Below are positions 46,054 to 56,869 of a stretch of DNA of 64,000 nucleotides, piece by piece. Source of the stretch: Euclidia mi (taxonomy: Eukaryota; Arthropoda; Insecta; Lepidoptera; Erebidae); NCBI GenBank assembly GCA_944739405.2, contig OX123182.2, forward strand, positions 22,083,326-22,147,325, written 5' to 3'. How positions within the stretch are numbered: position 1 is the stretch's first letter; each line of letters starts with the position of its first letter. The position numbers were made by a program, and so were the translations under genes. Under the pieces are notes generated by a model. It was not told where the DNA came from and made no database searches. It saw only the letters and a list, made by a program, of their open reading frames with translations.

Positions 46054-47307
46054 GGGGTATTCCTGAAAGCGCAACTATTTTTGAGCGCAACTAAAAAAGC
46101 GCAACTACTTTATTCCACAAAGCGCAACTAAATATCAAGATGCAATAGTGCTGGTTAAAAACAAACGGAAAATATCGATAGTTGATAAGACAGGACATTT
46201 TAGTATACTTTAGATGTTGCTGTGCGCCTGAGTTTTACCTATACCATCCAGTGCTTTAATTCTGATTCATGACCCTAAAACCAGGTTTTTATTAGACTAC
46301 TAACTTCTGTTCATTTATGTTACCCTGGTACATTCCAAATTATTTTACTGATTGATATTTGTTACCAGATTCTATAAACATTTCTAACCTCTGTTCATTT
46401 CTGTTATCCTGGTACTTTTAAAAATGGTCACCATAATATAATAAATAAAAACCGGCCAAGTGCGTGTCGGACCACGCGCAATGTAGGGTTCCGTAGTTGC
46501 CCATAATGGCCATTATTGATAATAACTTCTGTTTCACATGGGACTTAAAACGGGCCCACATTGTACCCCGTAGTACATTACATACAAAAGTACGTTTGTC
46601 TTTAAGATTGAGCCAGCGCTCCCAATTAAACTCACAGAAATAGGTATTTATAAGTTAAACCACGATTTCTCGTAAACTAGTAATGTCTACTTAACCGTGA
46701 TAGTTTTCCTTTTAAATTTGTTATACCTAGTACATTTGTGATTTTTTTCACCTCTTCCGAATTAATAGTTTAGCCGGCAGAGGGGGGGGACACTTGAGTA
46801 TAAACATTTTTTTCACTTCAATGCTTGATATTTCACAAACCAATCCCTTGATCGAAAAATGATTTAAGCAAGCTAATAATATTTTTTTAAAACTTATCCA
46901 ATGATACCCCACATAATAGGGTACTCAACCAAAAAAAAATCCAGCCCCACTATATATGTAGGGGAGATACCCTTAAAAAAAATATTTTCCTAAATTTTAT
47001 TCTACAGTTTTGTTGCAATATCTTATGTCTATATTCATGTCAAATATCAGCTTTCTAGCACCAGGCGTCTTTGAGATAGGCTGCGGACGGACAGACGGAC
47101 GGACATGACGAAACTATAAGGGTTCCTTGTGGACTACGGAACCCTAAAAAATGGGCAGACGATTTACAAATCCTATCGATAGTAAATAGTCCTTTAAGAA
47201 TCTGTTATGCCCCTTCACTATTTTTCGACGTGGTTGCGCTTTGTGGAATAAAGTAGTTGCGCTTTTTTAGTTGCGCTCAAAAATAGTTGCGCTTTCAGGA
47301 ATATCCC
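46054..47307. mobile_element. TIR element with 75-bp TIRs and 8-bp TSD
   Basis: Flanked by aatctact at 46046-46053 and 47308-47315; copy A has it once (18504-18511). The terminal inverted repeats are 75 bp with one mismatch (ggggtattcc against gggatattcc). Each arm holds four copies of gcgcaact spaced 14-24 bp apart, as if for repeated transposase contacts. The centre has no transposase; it holds two similar segments with ctgttcattt and ccctggtac (about 46300 and 46390) and a nested dispersed repeat (46446-47150). An 8-bp duplication fits hAT, P or Merlin; I cannot decide. Confidence 0.88.
46446..47150 (+). repeat. accggccaag...ggaaccctaaa repeat nested in the TIR element
   Basis: Starts aaaaccggccaagtgcgtgt and ends tatgaggg-type aactataagggttcc followed by ctacggaaccctaaaaa, with a gacggacagacggacggaca run before the end. 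Same family as 21200-22695 but without the 316-bp array. Common in Lepidoptera from memory. Confidence 0.8.
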
Positions 47308-47315
47308 AATCTACT

Positions 47316-49822
47316 GACTTCTATGTCAAAGCTCTAAGAGAGAGTAATTTTTAAATTATTTCCCAAGAATTTGTATCATAGTTAGTGGCATCAGGCGTTA
47401 AGATTGTCGATAGAAAAAAAAAATTGCAAAGGAAATCCGGTTTCCTTATGTTTTTTATCCGCTGGGAGTTGATTGACCGTGGTGGTGTTGGCAATTAATT
47501 TTGAAATCTCATCTACAATTTTAATTCTATCGTATTTTAATTGAGTTTTTCATTTCGGTTTGCTCTGTGAATCTTTGCCTTGATTGGTTGGACTTTTTTT
47601 GACATTAGAAAGTTACTGATTCAATAAGCGAATGTTTTTACAATACTACAAATATGAGTTTTTATACAGTTACAGTTTTGTACAGCAGTTTTGTACATTG
47701 TCTTATATATGCGTGGCATCGCATAATTCGATCATGCTATTACATCCTTCTTGCTTAGAAATTCTTTTTAGCCTTCGACGCAATCCGAACTTTGTCATAA
47801 GTTTTCATGTCTGCGTATTTGTAGATCAGTATTTCCATCTGTAGCAACGTGGGGATACGTTGCTACAGATATATTATAATATAAACGCTCTAAAACATAA
47901 ATGTTAGATACCTCTCATCGGCACAAAAAGGCACTTTAACAATTTGATGACAAATGTATGTATCTAGGCAGTACCTACTTACATTAAATGGTTGTACTAG
48001 ATTCTATCTTGTGTAATTAAATAAATAAATATAATTCTATATTGGAGAACTAAACATTAAGAATTAGCGTGATATTTCGCGTCGTTTATTAAATACAGGT
48101 ACCTACAATAAGCTCACATTTGGTACAACATTACATTTGCAGTAGAAATAAATCAGCAGTGTTCGAGCAGTCGGCTGTTGCTGTAATTAATTTGTATTTC
48201 ACAGGTTTCGTGGCATTGCTTAATTAACTTGGCGGTGGAATGTGTTTTCACTTATTATAGACTAAATTCTGTCCCCAGTTTCACCCGCATAGGTGTCAGT
48301 TATAGCGACAAAAGGTCTGATCAGTCTTTGTGTGTAAAGTAACAAACATCCATCGATTAATTCAGATTTGGCATTTATTATCCACTAATATACCCAAATA
48401 TTTAAAGGAATCTTAAAATGAAAGTACAGATTATAAGATAGCATAATATGTATTAGAAGAAGCTATAATCAACAACGCTAGTAGCGATATGAACCAGGAC
48501 CTTTGGGTTAAGACATTATAAGATGACAAGACATAAAAAAAGAACTTCCTGATAGCTGAATGTCGTCCACATAACTTTATTTGCGTGAGTGAAAATGTCA
48601 TCTTATTGGTCACCACTACATTCGCAGCCAACACACATAAGGATTAGCTGTATGCGATCCCACAGTTTGGCATGAACTTTGCATGTTGGTTTGAAAATGG
48701 TCCAAAGTTGCCCTGTTAATTGATCAGTTACCAGGCCAACGCCTATCAATTAGTTAAATAATGTTCTCTGGCTACACCACCGTTCAATTTTATTAACATG
48801 TTTAAACAAGTGCCAAAATGTATTATTTATTAAAGTAATACTGCGCCCGCTACTCTTTAAAGGTCAGCCATGTTTGCATAGAGCATTTATTAATTTTGGT
48901 AAAATAAATAATTGTGCACTACATGCCGAATGAAGCTTTTATTAATAGTTACGTTACGTTAACGTAATTTTATATCAAGACATGTATAGAAGCATAGAGG
49001 CCGTGTCCTCGATTACACCCGTGAACAGAGCGGTAGCGATAGCGGAGCAGTAAGCAATGGAAAAAGCCAAGGGCGGTTTTCACTTCTTTAACTACCACAC
49101 GTCTCACTAGGATTCGAACAGAGAAGTATCGGGCGAATTAATTGCTAGGTAGGTCGATAAGAATTCATTTGAACAAAACTCCCTGACTTGGTTCACCATA
49201 TCGCTCTTCGCGCTACCGTTACTTCTACCATAGATAAGTATAATACTTCTACTATCGTTCAGAACTGTACATTCATATTATCCAATCGCACCGCTCTCGC
49301 TGCCACTTCAATTATCACTTCCGTCGAGACCGCGGCTTTACTTTATTTTAACACGTTATCTGCCACGTCAGGCACCAGTGCTTGACAGACATGGTATCTG
49401 TTAGGGCCGTGTCAGTCACTAGTGCCTGACGCAAACGTTTGTAATTCAAATGATCTCAGGGAGCCGTCAGGCGCATTTCGGGTATTTTTCACTGTTGAAA
49501 TTGACTGACAAGGCCCCAAGAAATTATGTTCATCTTAGCCTTACATTTCCTACATATGGAACAGATTTTTGAGTACATGTCTAAGGCAAAAAAAGACACA
49601 ATGAATTTCTAAACATTTTTATTCATTGTTCCTTCCGCAATAAATTTGAAGCGATGAAATAAGTGCAGTTCCTACGCATTCCGCATGCGAGGCCCCCGAC
49701 AGGTTTTGTAGGTAGTAGAGCCTTGCTAATTTCAGCATGAATGGGCCGGCTCGACCGGGGAAGTACTACCCTCTCACAGAAAATCGACGTAAAGTAACGG
49801 TACCTAAACTGTTGCGTTTCGT
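47316..49822. other. Copy B counterpart of 18512-21011
   Basis: Non-coding; open frames differ from those in copy A. Confidence 0.5.
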
Positions 49823-50001
49823 TCGGTGAGTGAGAGTGGCCCTATCCCCTATTCCTTCTCCCCCATCCCACTTCTCATCCTATCCCCATTCCCAACCCCA
49901 AGGGGCGGCAACGCACTTGTGACTCCTGTGGTGTTGCTTGTATCCATGGGCGGCAGTAATTGCTTACCATCAGGCAATCCGTCTGCTCGTTTGCCGCCTA
50001 T
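49823..50001 (+). repeat. Lepidopteran retroposon 3' end (copy B)
   Basis: Partner of 21012-21198; the final A-run and the start of the following repeat are deleted here (tgccgcctattatgcgagtc). Confidence 0.7.
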
Positions 50002-50004
50002 TAT

Positions 50005-50740
50005 GCGAGTCGGACTCGCGCACCGAGGGTTCCGTACAAACCTGTAGATATATAAGTAAAAGTAAAAAAATATAAAGTACAGAATAATTAGCAAATAGGT
50101 TTGAAGACTATGTAATTATTTGAAATCTCAATCTCAATCAGCCTATCGCAATCCACTGCTGGACATAGGCCTCTCCCAATACGCACCACAGCACATGGTC
50201 CTCAGCCTTCCGCATCCTTTATCTGGTCTATAAGACGTTGCTTCGTACCAAATTTCAAGATTCTGAGTTCACGGGAAGTACCCTGTAGGTTTTGATTAAC
50301 TTGCGAGTAGGCGCGAGTTTGAAAATATGCTTATATTGCTCTTTCTTTTCATTGCGTTGACATAGAAGCTTGATGTTGTTGCAGCCTAATGGTGTTATAT
50401 ACCTGAGTATTTGATATGAATTTCAATTTAACACCTCCACGCGTTCAAGAGAAAGGGGTAGTAACTTTAAATTTATTAAAAATATTTTTCAAATATGATG
50501 TAACTAAAAATTTATGGTCTTCGCAATTTTTCTTTTATATGTGCTATGAGGCGTTGCTTCGTACCTAATTTCAAGATTCTGAGCTCACGGAAAGTACCCT
50601 GTAGGTTTTGATTCCAATGCGAGTTTGAAAACATGCTTCAATTTGCAACATATACGGCTGTATCTTTTGATTGCGTTGGATTAGAAGTTTGATCTTTTTA
50701 CAGCTCTATGAAACCGTAGATTAGAGTATTTGGTATAAAG
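50005..50740 (+). repeat. Repeat with 316-bp array, two units (copy B)
   Basis: Partner of 21200-22580. Only two units, starting at 50232 and 50548, remain or were ever present. The 3' end (gttccgttttt and tacggaaccc) is missing because of the deletion that also removed the GC-rich block. Confidence 0.85.
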
Positions 50741-52071
50741 TAAAAGCAATTCGCAATGGCTATATTTTCTCCCGATTGGGCTTCGTCAGTCACATATACC
50801 TGACAATATTTATTGTTATCCTATTTCATATTATAATTATCAAAAAAAGGAAAAAATATTCACATAATGTCATTTATGTCGATATACTTAACCAAAAACC
50901 AAAAAAAGCAAATTGCGTTCTTTAAAATTCTTTAATTTTTTTATTTTTTTAAAGTTCTTTAAAATTATGTTATGGCAGTTAACGTGTTAAAGTTCAATTC
51001 GATCGAGTTGACTAGAATAAAATAACATTAAAAACCATTTCTGTGTCCTGAATTTATATTTTTCCTTTTACCAACCCGAAATAGACCACTCTATTTTCAT
51101 TTTTATATTATTTTCCTTAAAAAACGTTTCAAATCGAGTTGGCATTCTGGTACCGTGGTTGCTTATTCTAAAGTAGGCATTTGCCAGTGGTTTCTTTTTG
51201 TGTCAGAAATAATAAAAAAGGGATGGACAATCTTCGCAAACGCCACAGTACGGCCCGACCCGAGCCTTGGGTTTCATAATACTTTATATTTTTAGCAAAT
51301 ATAATATTAAAGGATACTCGGTAAAGTTTTATAAATATATTTTTCTGTGGATTGATGACTGTTTCCTGGATGTAAAGTTTATTTCCTGAAACACGTGTAT
51401 GCATGAAATCTAGATTCATCGTGGATCGTTGAAAAATAAGATATGTAAAAACTAGCGTTATTGGTGATCAATTTGACCTATAAAGTTTACGTGGACGGAT
51501 GAAGTTGAACTAAAACAGGACTACAATATGACCTGGTGTTTGTTATTAAACTCGTTGTTTCTGGTATATAAAAAAAAATATTTATTTATTATCTTGCCAA
51601 ATTGTTGCAGATTGGATGCAAGCATGCCAAAATGGGGCTGTAAATACGATATGATATGATAGAATTAACCTTGGGTTAATTCTATCATGAGCAGTGGACG
51701 TTTTGTCTAAAATGATGATGACGAATACGTTTTATTTCCGCAATAGAACAAACTGAAGTCACAGTTATATTATGATAATTTTCACGGATTTGCATGTCAC
51801 GCCCTGGCACAGATGTCATGTTCAATATCAGCTGAAATAGACATTTGGAAAATCCTTTAGTGTTCCGATGTTGATAAAGTCAGCGCGAGCCAAAATAATT
51901 CTTAGAAATAGCACATTCCTATTTCACGCGGAAATTTACAAAGACTAGGGCTAGATAGTCAAGTCTTTTCAAAAAGAGAAAAGAGATTATATTTATACGT
52001 GAGACATGTTTCGTACACAAATGTATGTGTTGGTTTACGGTACCTACAGTCGGCGTTACTTGAAGCTATTT
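50741..52071. other. Copy B counterpart of 23108-24425
   Basis: Non-coding. Contains a 14-bp-arm hairpin (51657-51687) that copy A lacks. Confidence 0.5.
51657..51687. repeat. Hairpin, 14-bp arms, present only in copy B
   Basis: tgatagaattaacc, spacer ttg, ggttaattctatca. Copy A at the same place reads aaataaaaccttgggttaat, without the left arm. Confidence 0.8.
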
Positions 52072-52330
52072 ATTTTTTATTTATAGTCTCACACCTTTAT
52101 CGCCGAAGGGGTGGGCAGAGATGTAAATATTACACCCACATTTCGCCATGAACTTGTAGGTCCCACGTAATAGGGGGGCAAGCATATTGCTGTTACCGGG
52201 CACTTCACCAGACTCCGGGCTGCTACAGAGTATGCGGAAAAACCCAGTAACACTTTTACCCGACCCGGGAATCGAACCCGGGACCTCCGATCAGCAGTTG
52301 CATACGCTATCCACTGGACCACGGAGGCAG
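52072..52330 (-). repeat. SINE-1 with TSD (copy B)
   Basis: Partner of 24426-24692, with the same flanking cttgaagctatt repeats. Complete B box (cgggaatcgaacccggga on plus). Confidence 0.92.
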
Positions 52331-52636
52331 TCAAAATGCTTGAAGCTATTATTCTTGAAATTCATTGTGATCTCTAATAGCCAGTTTGTAGCAGCCTTTA
52401 TTATGTAACTCAACTAGTATATTTGTTACTAGACTACATGAATGGATCACGCCATTCTTGCAGTATTCTCACATATAAAGAGAATTTACCTACAAAAACC
52501 TAATTTATTACTTTGTATAAATAATCAGACAACGTAAACCAATCAAGTGTTCCTGATGCCTCATAAGTTACCATAACATGGTAAAAATCGCTAGAATATT
52601 GTTGTACGTAAAATTTAATGGCAAATAAGTTATTTG

Positions 52637-52731
52637 CCAACTAGCTATCTAAAATTAATATTTATTTTAGCTGTTAGTTATTTGAAATAACTAACAGATA
52701 AAATAAATATTAATGTTAGATAGCTAGTTGG
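52637..52731. repeat. Long inverted repeat (copy B)
   Basis: Partner of 25001-25095, with a few mismatches that lower arm pairing slightly. Confidence 0.8.
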
Positions 52732-53078
52732 TCATTAAAACATTTTATAGATAAATTCAGACGCTAAGTACTTGCGCTAACAGGCCATGAATAGATCTTA
52801 ATTTACCAAGATATTCGTAGCGAGCCTCAACACAACATTTAGCAAACTAGCAAGAATTTTTACTTCAAAAGGAAAAACTAAAGAACACTCAGGCCATGAT
52901 TCAGGCAAATAAGGCACTAGACTGAAATGAAGATGTCTACACTGAATAACAAATACAGCTCGGAGTTATGAACTTTGGAACATCGCAAGCTCACAGATTT
53001 GTTAGATTAGTTATAATTAATTGAATTTGCCTTTAGTTGGTAGCTTTATATTGTTAATTAAACAGAAGCTGCTCTATT

Positions 53079-54458
53079 AATAATAATATAATAATAATAA
53101 AATTCTTTATTAAGGCAACGAAGGCCCATTCAAAAGTGTTAGTTACATAGCTACTTACAAACTAATGTTAGTATTCTTAAAAACTAAAAGACACAAAAGA
53201 TAGGCAGGTATGTCAGTCTCTCTCTACATGAATCCGGGAGCAATGATTCATGTAGAGAGAATCAAGCCTATCAGCTATCATAGCCAAGACGCGGTTGGGG
53301 CTGGCCCGCACTCTGCAGAGCAAGGATGCGCATCTTTTACGGATGGTCGTGTAAAAGCAATCTACTCTATTTTCAAAGAATAGGCCATGAAACGAGGCAG
53401 CCCCAACAATGCTCGGAACGCATTATTAAATTGTACTCGTAGAGCATTGTATGATCTTTGCGTGTATCTGGCCCACAGGCAGCTTGTGTAAAGCGACGTG
53501 CAGTAAGCTCTGAATGGAGTAATTTTCACTTGACGTGAACATCTAGCAAACCTGCGGGCCAGCATATTCGCTCTCACACACAATGCCCTACGTTCACGGT
53601 CAATATCTGCATCGTCTTTGAGGTCGACAGTTAGCAGATGCCCCGGGTACTTAAACTGCTGCACCCTTGTTAGAGGCTGTCCATTCAGTCTTATGTGTGG
53701 AATAACCACTGGACTTTTACCACCGGCCTCAAAGACCATGAATTCACTTTTCTTAGCATTGTATTTCAAGCCATGTTCGGTAGCATAGGATTCGCATATT
53801 GACACTAACTGCCGTAAGCCACTGACAGAGGCGCTCAGCAGCGCCATGTCATCCGCATAACTCAGGTTATTAACGCAGATGTTATCTACGTAACACCCGA
53901 CATGCATGCTGCTGAGCCTCTCTATCAATGCATTCCTATATACATTAAATAATTTAGGGGAAGACAACCCTCCCTGTCGCACGCCACACTCTAACACATA
54001 AGGCTCTGACAGAACGCCCGCCCATCTGACATAATTTATTGACCTGGTTTGCGTACCAATATTTAAATATTGATATCACATCATGAGGTAGATTTAATGT
54101 ACTCAATTTACTCCAGAGAATATCAAGCAAGTAGTAACAAAGCAAGTCTAATGCCTTCAAGAGGTCCAGGAAGCAGGCATATACGGGCGTAGAGCGCTCT
54201 GTATAGTATCTGACAGTCTGCTTAAGACTGAGAACTGCACTCTCTGTTGACAAACCCGGCCGGAGGCCAAACTGGTTATTGTGTAAGGTCAGGTACTTGT
54301 CAAGCTCCGTGTTAAGCAGACTGTCAAAAACCTTGGCGACAATTGTGGCTAACGATATAGGACGGTAGTTATTTTTATCAGCCACGTCACCGGCCTTATT
54401 TTTGGTTTTTGGTATAACTATCGTTCTCATCATGGCTACCGGTAAATAGGAATGACGC
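53079..54458 (-). pseudogene. L2-like LINE, minus strand, main part
   Basis: Same family as 25337-26729, here inverted. Minus-strand frames: 54433-53954 (NYRPISLATIVAKVFDSLL, LDLLKALDLL) and 53997-53362 (VRQGGLSSPKLF, NLSYADDMALL with an intact YADD). A frameshift joins the two near 54030, a 9-bp insertion lies in the LCYYLLDIL stretch, and a deletion near 53385 shifts the C-terminus. The 3' UTR ends at 53079-53110 in an ATT/AAT tail. Its upstream part resumes after the P-like insertion at 56058. Confidence 0.88.
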
Positions 54459-54619
54459 CACAGATGAGAGAATTAGTATCAGATGGAACGCGCGGCACAG
54501 TTGCGTGCGGCCACTAAAGCAAATACAAAATTGAAAAGCGAATACAAACTCGTCTCAGTGCGCTACGACGCATCGTACAGTTCACGCGTCACGATCACTT
54601 CAACTTTTAAATTCTCAAA

Positions 54620-54708
54620 ATGCCGTCTTGCGTTCTTAAACACTGTAAAAGTTGTTCCTAAAAACAAAAACAGGAAAATGGAATATCTTTTCACAGGTAA
54701 CTATTGAT
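54620..54708 (+). pseudogene. THAP-domain first-exon remnant
   Basis: ATG at 54620 opens MPSCVLKHCKSCS, then a TAA stop, then KQKQENGISFHR. The pattern M-P-S-C-x4-C followed about 15 residues on by GISFHR is the N-terminal signature of THAP domains (C-x2-4-C ... xxFHxFP). The codon for R runs into caggtaac, a good splice donor, so the FP and the rest of the domain would have been in the next exon, which is absent. One in-frame stop (54659-54661) kills it. Confidence 0.65.
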
Positions 54709-55050
54709 AATTTGACTGTTTCCTTATTTAATTTCGATAAAATTCGTATTTGTGCAAGAAATATGTAAGTGTTGCCAGTTTTTGTCGACGCCGTTCTGCC
54801 TGAATTTGGGAAAATGCAATTGTCAATTGATTATGTGATAATGATTGTCATGTTAATGAAAAATACATTACCGTATTATAAAAGTATATTGTAGATATAT
54901 CTTCTTTCTCATAAATATAGTAATAGAATTTCAATTTCCATTAGTATATACCTTACATAATATTGTTTTGAGTTCGATCCCCAAACGATCCAAATATTCG
55001 TGTACACCCTGCTACTCGTCAAGCTTATACACTTTGACCTTTGCACCGTT

Positions 55051-55587
55051 CTTATGACGTAAAGAATAAGTATCAAAATCGTACAGCAAATGTTTAGCTT
55101 GACTTGGCGCCGTGTGTACATACATACTTATGGCGTAGGGAATAAGTATCAAAATCGTACAGCAACTGTTTAGCTTGACTTGGCGCCCTGTATACATACA
55201 TACTAATGGCGTAGGGAATAAGTATCAAAATCGTACAGCAACTGTGTAGCTTGACTTGGCGCCGTGTGTACATACATACTTATGGCGTAGGGAATAAGTA
55301 TCAAAATCGTACAGCAACTGTTTAGCTTGACTTGGCGCCGTGTGTACATACATACTTATGGCGTAGGGAATAAGTATCAAAATCGTACAACAACTGTTTA
55401 GCTTGACTTGGTGCCGTGTGTACATACATACTTATGGCGTAGGGAATAAGTATCAAAATCGTACAGCAACTGTTTAGCTTGACTTGGCGCCGTGTGTACA
55501 TACATACTTATGGCGTAGGGAATAAGTATCAAAATCGTACAGCAACTGTTTAGCTTGACTTGGTGCCGTGTGTACATACATACTATT
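55051..55587. repeat. 76-bp minisatellite, 7 units
   Basis: Units begin with tatggcgtagggaataagta (first unit tatgacgtaaagaataagta) at 55054, 55130, 55206, 55282, 55358, 55434 and 55510: an exact 76-bp period. Each contains aaaatcgtacagcaactg, ttagcttgacttggcgcc and gtgtgtacatacatac. Later units are nearly identical while the first is diverged, so the array grew recently from one side. Open frames over it on the minus strand are repeat artefacts. Confidence 0.95.
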
Positions 55588-55589
55588 TA

Positions 55590-55805
55590 TTTCTCAACTA
55601 ATCGACGCCAGCGGCTTCGCACGCACATATTTTCGTATTTCTCGTTTTGCCCGATCCCGTGGGAATTTCGAGAAATCCCGTCTTAGTGCACCCCTACGGT
55701 TTCCAAGAAACATACATGCTAAATTTCAGCTTCATGCGCCGAGTAGTTTCGGCTGTAGCTTGTCTGTCAGCCAGTCAGTAACGCAAGGATTTTATATATA
55801 CAGAT
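55590..55805 (+). repeat. Dispersed repeat nested in the P-like element
   Basis: Second copy of 3707-3930 (gacgccagcggcttcgcacg ... gtcagtaacgcaaggatttt). It follows the last 76-bp unit directly. Confidence 0.75.
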
Positions 55806-56057
55806 TTACGAAGTAGTTAAAACTTAAGCATTAATTAAATCCATGGTAAATTCTTCAAAACCGCAAATGAATATATGAATATTACATAACTATATGCAAA
55901 ATACTAGGAGATTATTCATAATCTGGCAACTTTATACATACATAGACGCGCGTGTCCGTACAGTGCCAGTCGCCAAAGGTCACGCACACATAGCTGTCAA
56001 CGTGCCACACTTAGTTGGACGAATGCGCTCTATCTGATACTAATTCTCTCATCTGTG

Positions 56058-56160
56058 AATGACGCATACATACCGAGTAGGTACAACAACGCCAACAACC
56101 TTGGCAGATGAGGACCAGCAAAGCGGAGGTGCTCAACACTTAGGTCGTCATGACCAGGTG
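56058..56160 (-). pseudogene. L2-like LINE, upstream part beyond the P-like insertion
   Basis: On the minus strand, with one frameshift, it reads EHLRFAGPHLPRLLALLY and then CMRH, the stretch that in the sister copy runs on into SYLPEAMMRT. It therefore completes the LINE interrupted at 54458 and shows this copy extends further 5' than the one at 25337. Confidence 0.65.
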
Positions 56161-56485
56161 ACTTTCCCCTTCTCATTTTTTTATAATAGCATCTGTGATA
56201 TTTTTCGCTGTGAATGTTACAAACTGAGAGATACTGTCACTAAACCCCGCGCCGAACATCCCCGTCCCCGATGGTCCCAATGGCGATCGCACCCGAAAAT
56301 GGTCCTTACATAAATCAGCAATTTGTTTACGATCATCTATTCCCTCAATACTCACAGAAAGCCCAGGCTTTAAGTAAGTCCTATTTGTACATTTCCAAAG
56401 ATATGGTCTAATCCGTGTAACTGTGACGGTGTTTTTATTGATGCCAACTAACAGTCTAAGGTAAAACTTCTAAAGTATGTTATAT
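56161..56485. other. Unclassified spacer
   Basis: No gene or element recognised. Confidence 0.45.
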
Positions 56486-56524
56486 TTAGGTATTACGGTG
56501 TATATAATTATAACTAACAATGAG

Positions 56525-56785
56525 GAAATAAAAAACAATTGTTTCAGATTGAAAAACTACCATATATGCCAAAAATACAATTTCTACCGAAAACACTATT
56601 CCTACCGAAAATAAAACTACTATTTGTACCAAAACTACTATTCGTACTAACACTATCATATCTACCATTTTTTTAAACTACCATTTCTACCAAAACCACC
56701 GGTGCTGTCAAATGTACCTTTTCTCTCAAAACTACTATTCTTACCAAAGCTACAATTTCTACCATAACTACCACTTGTAATATAA
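56525..56785. repeat. Degenerate 18-bp tandem repeat
   Basis: About a dozen imperfect units of aaaactactatttctacc. On the minus strand one frame gives a repeated hexapeptide of the type FGRNSS (frame 56922-56662, C-terminal half). I see no flanking gene for it; a low-complexity origin is the simplest explanation. Confidence 0.7.
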
Positions 56786-56869
56786 TTATATAACAATAGT
56801 ACTATGAACTGCTGTAATATGTTCCACATAAGAAAAAAATTAAGATGCCCGAAGAAAGTTTGGCATTTA

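Larger units (their letters stand above)
28104..52972 (+). repeat. Segmental duplication, copy B
   Basis: Direct repeat of 10470-25338. It is about 10 kb longer because of later insertions at about 29657-35334, 37483-39222, 39891-42610 and 46054-47307. For the last three, copy A shows the single uncut target (aacactttgcc, TTA, aatctact) while copy B shows it twice, which proves insertion in B and not loss from A. Copy B lacks sequence matching A 11638-11800 and 22580-23107 and has fewer tandem units. After ttatgaa at 52972 the two copies diverge for good. Confidence 0.95.
54459..56057. mobile_element. P-superfamily-like nonautonomous element, 1.6 kb
   Basis: Exact 8-bp target duplication aatgacgc at 54451-54458 and 56058-56065; the uninterrupted site is visible in the sister LINE (25364-25374, as gcgtcatt). 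Terminal inverted repeats of 26 bp begin cacagatgagagaattagta; further partial matches follow. About 160 bp from the left end an open frame begins like a THAP zinc finger (54620-54708), the DNA-binding domain of P-type transposases, and stops at a splice-donor-like site. The rest has no transposase domain and carries seven 76-bp tandem repeats and a dispersed repeat. THAP plus an 8-bp duplication argues for the P superfamily over hAT; the class remains an inference. Confidence 0.8.

Noticed and set aside
10470..52972. Assembly artefact as the explanation for the duplication
   Set aside because: The copies differ by substitutions, indels, repeat number and clean transposon insertions with target-site duplications, which argues for real paralogous copies; divergent haplotypes placed in tandem cannot be fully excluded without reads.
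55012..55425. Minus-strand proteins over the 76-bp array
   Set aside because: They are repeat shadows that differ in frame from unit to unit, since 76 is not a multiple of three.
55051..55587. CRISPR-like array (regular repeats)
   Set aside because: Units are contiguous 76-bp tandem copies without unique spacers, in eukaryotic DNA.
54459..56057. hAT superfamily for the 1.6-kb element, because of the 8-bp duplication
   Set aside because: The THAP-type exon inside favours P. The duplication aatgacgc also lacks the usual hAT pattern (T at position 2, A at position 7). Not excluded outright.
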